Part shown: piece by piece, positions 1-5,197 of the stretch | Numbering within the stretch: position 1 is the stretch's first letter | Layout of the letters: each line of letters starts with the position of its first letter | NCBI GenBank assembly: GCA_022708385.1 | Contig: JAKIYU010000199.1 | Coordinates: 1-5,197 of the forward strand | Source of the DNA: Bacteroidota bacterium | Lineage (GTDB): Bacteria; Bacteroidota; Bacteroidia; Bacteroidales; PXBB01 | Direction: 5' to 3' | DNA: 5,197 nt | The notes under the pieces: model-generated | Database searches by the model: none | What the model saw: the letters and a program-made list of their open reading frames with translations, nothing else | What the model was told of the DNA's origin: nothing | Made by a program: the position numbers and the translations under genes

Positions 1-1
1 G

Positions 2-490
2 GTTTTAAATGCTTTATATAACCTGCAACTAACTGATGAAGAATATTATAATTACGCCCGACAACTGGGCAGCGATTGTTCCTTTTTCATAAATAATATT
101 CCACAACTGGCTTTTGAAAAAGGAGATGTGTTTAAACCTGTACATATAACTTTGGCCGGCTATTATCTTGTCATTATAGTGCCCGATATTTCAGTTAACA
201 CGGCCCAAGCATACAGCAGAATAAAGCCCCAGAAGAGCCGCGAATCCTTAAACAAAATTATAAACCTGCCCATACAGGAATGGCGTTATGAGCTTTACAA
301 CGATTTTGAATATGTAATTTTTAAGATTCACCCCGAGATAGCATCCATAAAAGAAGCCTTATATAGGCAGGGTGCAATTTATGCCTCTATGAGTGGAAGC
401 GGTTCGGCAGTCTATGGTATTTTTGAAGAAGCCCCAGCATTAGATGGTTTTGATAAATATTTTATATGGCAGGAAAAATGTCAGATTTAA
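2..490 (+). CDS. ispE: 4-diphosphocytidyl-2-C-methyl-D-erythritol kinase, 3' part
   Basis: This frame is open from the window edge, so the gene starts upstream. The visible 162 residues are the C-terminal part of a protein that is about 280 aa in E. coli. IspE is a cytosolic GHMP-family kinase that phosphorylates CDP-methylerythritol with ATP in the MEP isoprenoid pathway. Seen: LGSDCSFFI at visible residues 22-30 matches the family's LGADVPVF-type motif, and D25 corresponds to the catalytic Asp (D141 in E. coli). MSGSGSAVYGIF at residues 130-141 is the glycine/serine-rich GHMP motif 3. The ATP-binding GGGLGGGSS loop must lie just outside the window, because the first visible residues (VLNALYNL) are what normally follows it. 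The GTG at 128 lies inside the conserved reading frame and is not the start. The stop at 488-490 is 10 nt from the converging FISUMP remnant. I see no clear terminator. Confidence 0.93.
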   Translation, partial: VLNALYNLQLTDEEYYNYARQLGSDCSFFINNIPQLAFEKGDVFKPVHITLAGYYLVIIVPDISVNTAQAYSRIKPQKSRESLNKIINLPIQEWRYELYNDFEYVIFKIHPEIASIKEALYRQGAIYASMSGSGSAVYGIFEEAPALDGFDKYFIWQEKCQI

Positions 491-499
491 TAAATCCTT

Positions 500-748
500 T
501 TATTTGTTCTTTATGCATCTTACCGAAAAACCATAACTTTTATTTTCCCTGTTAGTGTTAATATTGTTTAAATAATAATAAAGAGTCCGGCAAACTGCAA
601 AGCGCGTTGCAGTTTCAGTTGCAGTCCAAAAGTTACAGATTTCTCCTGCATCGCTGTAAACACCATCAATATCTCTCAATCCGCATGGCAGTGCATTAAA
701 CCCGAAAGCATCAGTACCGTTACCATTATCCTTCCAAAAAGACTTTGA
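500..748 (-). pseudogene. 5'-truncated FISUMP-domain (Fibrobacter succinogenes major paralogous domain) remnant
   Basis: Minus-strand translation gives 82 residues and then TAA (500-502). The residues match the C-terminal end of FISUMP domains: NGNGTDAFGFNALPCGLRD (residues 8-26, family form GNGTDxFGFxALPGGxR), FWTATETAT (40-48, family FWSSTE), then SYGFSVRCIK (71-80, family KxxGFSVRCV). The reading frame is blocked upstream by TAG codons at 749-751 and 752-754 and a TAA further up. There is no ATG before the conserved part, and the upstream DNA in the other two frames does not resemble the domain. The N-terminal half, signal peptide and start are therefore missing. FISUMP proteins are usually secreted lipoproteins or surface proteins of unknown function in Bacteroidota and Fibrobacteres. 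The fragment converges on the 3' end of ispE. I call it a decayed gene copy. The family assignment is from remembered motifs, but several agree in order. Confidence 0.82.
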
Positions 749-946
749 CTACTAAATTTGTTAAATCAAAAAGTTGCATTTATAACTTGAATTCAGCATT
801 AGTTTACAAATGCAAAATAAAGAAATGCAAAGTGCTGTAAATCAACGAGAAATAACCTAATTCGGGAGTACATAGAACAGAATATTTTACTCCCGAATTA
901 TTCCCTTTTAATATGCTTTAAAATGGTGTTTTTTGACCATACTCCA
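749..946. other. AT-rich non-coding stretch between FISUMP remnant and tRNA terminator
   Basis: I find no coding frame here. It contains stop codons in all frames, a short direct repeat (AAATGCAAA at 808-816 and 823-831) and the 13-bp inverted repeat listed separately. It is probably leftover DNA upstream of the lost 5' half of the FISUMP gene, but no homology supports that. Confidence 0.5.
858..900. repeat. Perfect 13-bp inverted repeat (stem-loop)
   Basis: TAATTCGGGAGTA at 858-870 is exactly reversed and complemented by TACTCCCGAATTA at 888-900, leaving a 17-nt loop. Either strand could fold into a 13-bp stem. On the plus strand the stem is followed by TTCCCTTTTAAT, a broken U-tract, so it might be a weak terminator, but no intact plus-strand gene lies directly upstream. 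On the minus strand no U-tract follows. It could also be the end structure of a small mobile element. Its function is unknown. Confidence 0.7.
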
Positions 947-986
947 AACAAAAAACCGCTGTTAATTCATTAATTTACAGCGGTTT
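947..986 (-). terminator. Rho-independent terminator of tRNA-Ser
   Basis: The arms AAACCGCTGT (953-962) and ACAGCGGTTT (977-986) pair perfectly over 10 bp around a 14-nt AT-rich loop. Read on the minus strand, the stem is followed by a run of T (complement of 947-955). It lies about 20 nt after the encoded CCA end of the tRNA, the expected place for its terminator. Confidence 0.8.
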
Positions 987-1007
987 ATACTTTTTGGTTT
1001 TTCTTAC

Positions 1008-1095
<88 letters not shown>

Positions 1096-1099
1096 GCTG

Positions 1100-1132
1100 C
1101 AAAAATAATGTTTTTTTTTAACAAATTTCAAA
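1100..1132 (-). promoter_or_regulatory. Putative Bacteroidota-type promoter of tRNA-Ser
   Basis: On the minus strand TATTTTTG (1100-1107) fits the Bacteroidota -7 box TAnnTTTG, and TTTG (1129-1132) fits the -33 box with a 21-bp gap. The -7 box ends only 4 nt before the first base of the mature tRNA, so the 5' leader would be very short. The region is AT-rich, so a chance match is possible. Confidence 0.5.
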
Positions 1133-1251
1133 TTTTGTTCAGAAGCATGAATTTTTAGTTAAAGTACTGTTTTTCAATTAATATAACACACATAAACTTG
1201 CAGATTATGACCTTTTCCTGATTTGAAACCTCATATTTGAAACGTTTTTTG

Positions 1252-1259
1252 TATCTTTA
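1252..1259 (+). promoter_or_regulatory. Possible -7 box for the GWxTD gene
   Basis: TATCTTTA differs from the Bacteroidota consensus TAnnTTTG at the last base and lies 50 nt before the chosen ATG. Candidate TTTG -33 boxes at 1222-1225 and 1236-1239 have gaps of 26 and 12 bp, neither ideal, so this is a weak call. Confidence 0.35.
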
Positions 1260-1309
1260 CATGGCTTATTGATTCCTGCAACTTATTGCAAAATTTAAAT
1301 ATTTGCCTT

Positions 1310-2782
1310 ATGAAGAAGCCATTTTTAATGCTTACTCTAACATGTTTACTCATAACAGCTTTTAAACCGCTTTTTGCCAAAAAATTAAAAGCTGTTTTCT
1401 CCTATGCAGCCTTCAATACTTTACAAGATGGTCCATATCTTGAAACATATCTTCTAGTTGATGGTAAAAGCGTGAACTATGTATCTAATGCAGAAAATTT
1501 GTACCAGGCTGTTATTGAAGTAACACTGATTTTCAAACAAAACGACAGTGTGATAACTTTTAAAAAATACGAGCTTAACAGTCCTGCTGCTGCAGACACC
1601 TCAAAAATAGAGTTCAACTTCCTCGACCAACAGCGCGTACTACTCCCCAACGGCACCTATGACCTTGAACTTACCATTTCCGATAAAAACGCCGCTGGAG
1701 AACCGTTTACAAACGTGGAACGAATTACTATAGATTTTCCCAATGATAAAATTTCAATATCCGACATACAAACGGCCGAATCGGTTAAAAAAGCAGAAAA
1801 AACGGGCATCCTTACCAAGTCGGGATACGATATAATTCCATACATTATAAATTATTACCCTAAAAATGCTGAAAAAATTACTTTTTATGCTGAGATATAC
1901 AACGCTGCAACAATTCTGGGAAAGGATGAAGCTTTTCTAATTAATTACTACATCGAATCTTGGGAAAATCAAATGCCTCTGAGCCAGTTTAACCGCATGA
2001 AAAGAGAAACAGCCAGAGACGTCAATGCCTTTATCGGTGAATTTGTGCTTAAAGAATTGCCAACTGGAAACTATAACCTGGTTGTTAGTATTAAGGATAA
2101 AAATAACGAAACAAAATCTATTGGCAAACTCTTTTTCTACCGTTATAACCCTGACCTTAACTATGCGGTACAGGATTTTCAGAATATTGATCTTTCTACC
2201 ACCTTTGTTTCTCAAATCAATACCCCAGACTCAATAATTGATTGTATCAACAGCCTCTATCCTATTTCCACAGAGCTTGAAAGGGTTTATGCCCGTAATA
2301 ACCTTAAAAGGGATAACCTTAAAGAGATGCAAAAATTCTTTTACGGTTTCTGGCACAGCCGCGATGCCCTGAATCCTGCTAATGCTTGGCAGGCCTATGC
2401 AGCTGAAGTACAGAAAGTAAACAAAATATATAGCACCGGCAACCGCAAGGGATACGAAACCGACAGGGGACGCGTTTATCTGCAGTATGGTGCACCCAAC
2501 AGCGTAACAAAAAGCGAGTTTGAACCCAGCGCCTATCCCTACGAAATATGGCACTATTATTCCCTCCGCAACCAGTCGAACAGAAAATTTGTTTTCTATT
2601 CGCACGAGTTTGCTACCAACGACTATGAACTGATTCATTCTGATGCTTTAGGTGAAATAAATGACCCCCGCTGGCAGATAAAAATCCACAAAAGAGACAC
2701 CCCTACCCACTCGCTTGACCCTGAAGATGCCGAAAAACACTGGGGAGGCAGAATACATGATAATTATAAATACCCCCGGTAG
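1310..2782 (+). CDS. Secreted GWxTD-domain protein
   Basis: The protein has 490 residues. I chose ATG 1310 over the in-frame TTG at 1286 because it opens directly with a signal peptide: MKKP, a hydrophobic stretch at about residues 5-18, and probable cleavage after LFA (23). The protein is therefore exported, to the periplasm or outer membrane face. The C-terminal third matches the GWxTD family. FWHSRD at 347-352 is the family's FWxxRD. GYETDRGRVYLQYGAP at 381-396 is the name-giving motif, with Tyr in place of the usual Trp. PYEIWHY (410-416), the FVFY strand (427-430) and the DYELIHSD segment (438-445) follow in family order. The N-terminal two thirds appear to be two beta-rich repeats, since LLPNGTYDLELTISDKN (111-127) resembles ELPTGNYNLVVSIKDKN (249-265). 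The biochemical function of the family is not known to me. No Shine-Dalgarno is visible. The glycosyltransferase follows after 66 nt with its own promoter box. Confidence 0.9.
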   Translation: MKKPFLMLTLTCLLITAFKPLFAKKLKAVFSYAAFNTLQDGPYLETYLLVDGKSVNYVSNAENLYQAVIEVTLIFKQNDSVITFKKYELNSPAAADTSKIEFNFLDQQRVLLPNGTYDLELTISDKNAAGEPFTNVERITIDFPNDKISISDIQTAESVKKAEKTGILTKSGYDIIPYIINYYPKNAEKITFYAEIYNAATILGKDEAFLINYYIESWENQMPLSQFNRMKRETARDVNAFIGEFVLKELPTGNYNLVVSIKDKNNETKSIGKLFFYRYNPDLNYAVQDFQNIDLSTTFVSQINTPDSIIDCINSLYPISTELERVYARNNLKRDNLKEMQKFFYGFWHSRDALNPANAWQAYAAEVQKVNKIYSTGNRKGYETDRGRVYLQYGAPNSVTKSEFEPSAYPYEIWHYYSLRNQSNRKFVFYSHEFATNDYELIHSDALGEINDPRWQIKIHKRDTPTHSLDPEDAEKHWGGRIHDNYKYPR

Positions 2783-2822
2783 GTTTTATTAAAAAATTAA
2801 CGCTATTTCCTCCATAAAAGAA

Positions 2823-2830
2823 TATCTTTG
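2823..2830 (+). promoter_or_regulatory. -7 promoter box of the glycosyltransferase
   Basis: TATCTTTG, followed by CA, is an exact match to the Bacteroidota -7 consensus TAnnTTTG. It ends 18 nt before ATG 2849, giving a short 5' leader. I see no convincing -33 TTTG at the usual distance. The box overlaps the alternative TTG start at 2828, which argues against that start. Confidence 0.55.
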
Positions 2831-2848
2831 CATCATCAATATAAACTG

Positions 2849-3808
2849 ATGCCTCAGAAAACAGCCATCGTTATTTTAAACTGGAACGGGAAAGAACTCC
2901 TGGAACGTTTTCTGCCTTCAGTGATTAAATTTAAGGATGATAACTCAGAAATCATTATCGCTGACAACTACTCAACTGATGACTCGGTATCCTTTTTGAA
3001 AGCCACTTACCCGCAGCTGCGTCTCATCCTAAACGACAAAAACTATGGCTTTGCAGAGGGTTACAACCTGGCACTGAAACAAATCGAAACCGAGTATTAC
3101 ATTCTGCTTAATTCCGACATTGAGGTTACCGCTAACTGGGCTAAAGGCATCATTGACTTTATGGAACAAAACCCTGATGTAGCTGTTTGCCAGCCAAGGA
3201 TACGCTCTTACAGGGAGCCGGAACTGTTTGAATATGCCGGTGCCTGTGGTGGATATATTGACAAACTTGGCTACCCGTTTTGCCGCGGACGCCTATTCCA
3301 ATCTATTGAAAAAGACCATGGCCAGTACAACGACATCCGTGAAATTTTTTGGGCTTCCGGAGCCTGTTTCTTTATCAGAGCTAAACTTTTTCACCAGGCA
3401 GGGGGCTTCGACGGGGATTTTTTTGCACACATGGAAGAAATTGATCTTTGCTGGCGTTTAAAAAATATGGGACACAGGGTTTTTGTGTACCCTGATAGCA
3501 TTATTTATCATGTGGGTGGTGCCACACTTGACAAGATGTCGCCACGTAAAACCTTTCTCAATTTCAGAAATAACCTGAGCCTTATTTATAAAAATATTCC
3601 AGGTGATAAACTCCACTCTGTTCTTTTTAAAAGAGTATTTCTGGATATGCTGGCAGCTTTTTCCTTCATATTCAGCGGTGGGTTCAGGCACTTTGGGGCA
3701 GTAATCAGCGCTTATTATGCCTTTTATAAATCCCTGAAAAAAATACGCTATAAAAGAAAAGCCATTCCCCACCATATGTCAGTTGCATTTATCGTAAATC
3801 TATTGTAA
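2849..3808 (+). CDS. Family 2 glycosyltransferase, C-terminus frameshifted
   Basis: The frame encodes 319 residues from ATG 2849. It transfers a sugar from a nucleotide-sugar to a glycan or lipid-linked acceptor at the cytosolic face of the inner membrane. The sugar and acceptor cannot be read from the sequence. Seen: a GT-A fold start with VILNWNG (8-14), ADNYSTD (38-44), NYGFAEGYN (65-73) and the metal-binding LLNSDIE (86-92, DxD-like). Then come WASGACFFIR (168-177) and GGFDGDFFAHMEEIDLCWR (185-203), which holds the likely catalytic acidic residues, and HVGGAT (221-226). This is the rhamnosyltransferase/WbbL-like group. A hydrophobic stretch at about 263-293 may attach it to the membrane. 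From about residue 303 the sequence stops looking like the family, while the expected tail continues in the next frame (listed separately). All catalytic motifs precede the break, so activity may survive. No other glycan genes adjoin it. Confidence 0.92.
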   Translation: MPQKTAIVILNWNGKELLERFLPSVIKFKDDNSEIIIADNYSTDDSVSFLKATYPQLRLILNDKNYGFAEGYNLALKQIETEYYILLNSDIEVTANWAKGIIDFMEQNPDVAVCQPRIRSYREPELFEYAGACGGYIDKLGYPFCRGRLFQSIEKDHGQYNDIREIFWASGACFFIRAKLFHQAGGFDGDFFAHMEEIDLCWRLKNMGHRVFVYPDSIIYHVGGATLDKMSPRKTFLNFRNNLSLIYKNIPGDKLHSVLFKRVFLDMLAAFSFIFSGGFRHFGAVISAYYAFYKSLKKIRYKRKAIPHHMSVAFIVNLL

Positions 3809-3870
3809 AAAACTTTTACCTGCGAAAAATCAGAAAATTTTCAGCATTTTCAGTCACCGATTTTTCTTGA
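3754..3870 (+). pseudogene. Out-of-frame C-terminal tail of the glycosyltransferase
   Basis: In the frame one base behind that of the glycosyltransferase, codons are open from 3754 to a TGA at 3868-3870. They read ...CIYRKSIVKNFYLRKIRKFS..., with the first of those residues at 3784. Bacteroidota GT2 proteins of this type usually end with a segment of the form Y-K-x-SIV-x-x-(F/Y)-(Y/F)-(L/I)-(K/R)-x-x-(K/R)-K-F-S, preceded by a Lys/Arg-rich stretch. One extra base between about 3754 and 3775, for example in the CCCC run at 3767-3770, would join the two parts into a protein of about 340 aa, the usual length. The joined gene would overlap the convergent aroQ 3' end by 21 nt. The tail form is from memory of the family. 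Confidence 0.7.
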
Positions 3871-4293
3871 TGCAAAATGATTAAGCAGGGCTTCAATAGC
3901 CAGATTGTAAGAAAAAAGTCCAAAACCGGTGATGCAACCGATTGCCTTGGGTGCCAGCAATAATGTATGTCTGAAATCTTCCCTTTTGTAAATATTGGAA
4001 ATGTGTACTTCTATAACCGGTATCTCGACACATGCTAACGCATCGCGTATGGCCACCGACGTGTGGGAATAACCTCCCGCGTTTATAATGAGAGCATCGT
4101 AAGTTTTTCTGCCCTCATGTATCATGTCAATGATTTCACCCTCTATATTCGACTGGTAATATGAAATATTAAGTGCAGGAAATGTTTCCCGAAGTTCTGT
4201 TAAAAATTTTTCAAAAGACAAGTTGCCGTAAACATTAACTTCCCTTTCGCCCAACAAGTTCAGGTTTGGGCCATTTATTATCAGTATATTCAT
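3850..4293 (-). CDS. aroQ: Type II 3-dehydroquinate dehydratase
   Basis: The protein has 147 residues, the normal length. This cytosolic dodecameric enzyme removes water from 3-dehydroquinate to give 3-dehydroshikimate, step 3 of the shikimate pathway to aromatic amino acids. Conserved blocks are complete and in order: INGPNLNLLGERE (6-18), VYG (21-23), YYQSNIEGEIID (45-56), INAGGYSHTSVAIRDAL (70-86) and PVIEVHISNIYKREDFRH (92-109). By comparison with the M. tuberculosis enzyme, R17, catalytic Tyr22, N71, H77, catalytic His97 and R108 are all present, so it should be active. The ATG lies 4 nt after the stop of the upstream PKD/type B protein on the same strand, so it is probably cotranscribed and perhaps translationally coupled with it. 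I see no separate promoter. The 3' end faces the glycosyltransferase. Confidence 0.97.
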   Translation of the reverse strand: MNILIINGPNLNLLGEREVNVYGNLSFEKFLTELRETFPALNISYYQSNIEGEIIDMIHEGRKTYDALIINAGGYSHTSVAIRDALACVEIPVIEVHISNIYKREDFRHTLLLAPKAIGCITGFGLFSYNLAIEALLNHFASRKIGD

Positions 4294-4297
4294 GGTA

Positions 4298-5197
4298 TTA
4301 CCTAATAAGAGTTACTGTCCCTGATTTCTTTTGGTTGTAACTTTCAATTTCATTATAATAAAGCAACCAGGTATAAACGCCATCGTAAGCTTTTTCTCCG
4401 CTGAATGTTTTGCCGTCCCAACCCCTGTTAACGTCGAATGTTTCATATACCAACTCACCCCAGCGGTTAAATATCATCAGGTGATAACCCTCATTGTCGA
4501 GGCCAACGCCAACCGGCAGGAAAACATCGTTAAGGCCGTCGCCATCGGGTGTGAAAGCATTGGGAATATATAGGGTAAAGACCTCTTTGATAAAAATCTC
4601 ATGCGTGGCCGTGTCAGTGCAGCCGTGTTCAGTCTCAGCTATAAGCTCTACAATATAAGTATCGCCCAAATTGAAAGTGTTGAAGGCATTAATGTGCTCG
4701 GATGTATTGCCATCGCCAAATGTCCAGTGTGCAGCATACAAAGTTGTAGAAAGGTTGTCGAAATAGACCATCTGGAAGGCTTCTGGTTGTTTGGGATTAT
4801 AAGTGAATTCTGCCTCAGGTTTGGGATAGACCGTAATCATATTGGATTGCGTGGCAGAATTGACACAGCCAAAATATGATGTAGCAGTCATTGTAACACT
4901 GTAGAAGCCATAAGTCTGGAACGTGTGCACGGTCGTATTACCTGAACCATAATAACCATCATGGAAATACCATTGATACGTTTGCCCCTCCTGCGGGTTT
5001 GTCTCGGTAAATGTAACAGTAAAAGGTTCACACCCGAAGGTCTGGTCTGCGGTAAAGTTAGTGGGAGGTAAAGGCATGACTGTAACAAAGATGGTATCTG
5101 AAACAGTAATAAATCCACAGCTGTCAGTTACCGTTGCTATATACGTCATGTCCTGTTGCGGGTAAACCACCAGTGGCGGTGTTCCCACAGTGCCATC
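4298..5197 (-). CDS. PKD-repeat surface protein with type B (T9SS) C-terminal sorting domain, 3' part
   Basis: The frame is open through the right window edge, so the start lies outside. 299 residues are visible, and the GTG at 5188 is an internal Val. Counting from the edge: the end of an Ig/PKD-like repeat (1-42, ending in VSDTIFVTV), a PKD-like domain (about 46-124, with the YQWYFHDG strand at 74-81), and a second PKD domain (about 127-205, with the hallmark WTFGDG at 158-163). The gliding-motility-associated/CHU_C type B sorting domain follows (about 209-299), containing YIPNAFTPDGDGLNDVF (210-226), IFNRWGELVYE (242-252), GWDG (259-262) and DGVYTW (272-277), and ending ...GTVTLIR. Such domains direct export across the outer membrane by the type IX secretion system and surface attachment through its partner proteins. 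The repeats suggest an adhesin or cell-surface matrix protein. The full protein is probably much longer. It is the gene just upstream of aroQ. Confidence 0.93.
   Translation of the reverse strand, partial: DGTVGTPPLVVYPQQDMTYIATVTDSCGFITVSDTIFVTVMPLPPTNFTADQTFGCEPFTVTFTETNPQEGQTYQWYFHDGYYGSGNTTVHTFQTYGFYSVTMTATSYFGCVNSATQSNMITVYPKPEAEFTYNPKQPEAFQMVYFDNLSTTLYAAHWTFGDGNTSEHINAFNTFNLGDTYIVELIAETEHGCTDTATHEIFIKEVFTLYIPNAFTPDGDGLNDVFLPVGVGLDNEGYHLMIFNRWGELVYETFDVNRGWDGKTFSGEKAYDGVYTWLLYYNEIESYNQKKSGTVTLIR

Noticed and set aside
1288..1306. Imperfect palindrome GCAAA...TTTGC just before ATG 1310 as an operator
   Set aside because: The arms are only 5 bp in AT-rich DNA, so a chance match is likely.
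1657..2638. Minus- and plus-strand frames inside the GWxTD gene (1657-1845, 1937-2215, 2025-2237, 2231-2638)
   Set aside because: They lie wholly within a well-supported gene, have no recognisable motifs and overlap one another, so they are shadows in other frames.
3228..3775. Frames at 3228-3461 (+) and 3458-3775 (-) inside the glycosyltransferase
   Set aside because: They overlap conserved GT2 motifs in the true frame and show no family features.
3736..3808. Programmed -1 ribosomal frameshift in the glycosyltransferase
   Set aside because: The only A-rich slippery-like run (3737-3743) would shift into a TAA at 3751-3753, and no canonical X XXY YYZ heptamer lies within the window where the tail frame is open. 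Base loss or an assembly error is simpler.
3805..3842. Small palindromes (GTAAAA/TTTTAC at 3805-3819 and GAAAATTTTC at 3833-3842) as a bidirectional terminator between the glycosyltransferase and aroQ
   Set aside because: The stems are short and wholly or nearly AT, no GC core is present, and the DNA is better explained as the out-of-frame coding tail.
4331..5118. Frames at 4331-4573 (+), 4601-4879 (+) and 4888-5118 (-) inside the PKD/type B gene
   Set aside because: They are shadows of a frame carrying clear PKD and sorting-domain motifs.

Overview
The window looks like chromosomal DNA from a member of the Bacteroidota, most likely an environmental or anaerobic Bacteroidales-like lineage (inferred from gene content, not from a search). 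Three things point there: a C-terminal type B sorting/gliding-motility domain (type IX secretion), a FISUMP-domain remnant together with a GWxTD protein, and promoter boxes of the Bacteroidota form TAnnTTTG instead of -35/-10 boxes. Coding density is moderate, AT content is fairly high, and Shine-Dalgarno sequences are weak or absent.

Layout, left to right. (1) 2-490 (+): 3' part of ispE, the GHMP kinase of the non-mevalonate isoprenoid pathway. (2) 491-1007: no intact gene. It holds a 5'-truncated FISUMP-domain fragment on the minus strand (500-748), a perfect 13-bp inverted repeat (858-900), and a terminator for the tRNA (947-986). (3) 1008-1095 (-): tRNA-Ser(UGA) with an encoded CCA, and a promoter just upstream of it. 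(4) 1310-2782 (+): a secreted 490-aa GWxTD-domain protein. (5) 2849-3808 (+): a family 2 glycosyltransferase with its own TATCTTTG promoter box. Its usual C-terminal tail is present but in another frame (about 3754-3870), so the gene appears frameshifted. (6) 3850-4293 (-): aroQ, type II 3-dehydroquinate dehydratase (shikimate pathway). (7) 4298-5197 (-): 3' part of a large PKD/Ig-repeat protein with a type B sorting domain, ending 4 nt before aroQ starts.

The genes do not form one pathway. ispE, tRNA-Ser and aroQ are housekeeping genes. The GWxTD, glycosyltransferase, PKD and FISUMP genes concern the envelope or surface. I found no new multi-gene system. The points most worth a second look are the FISUMP remnant beside the tRNA, the frameshifted glycosyltransferase tail, the 13-bp inverted repeat, and the pairing of aroQ with a secreted surface protein.
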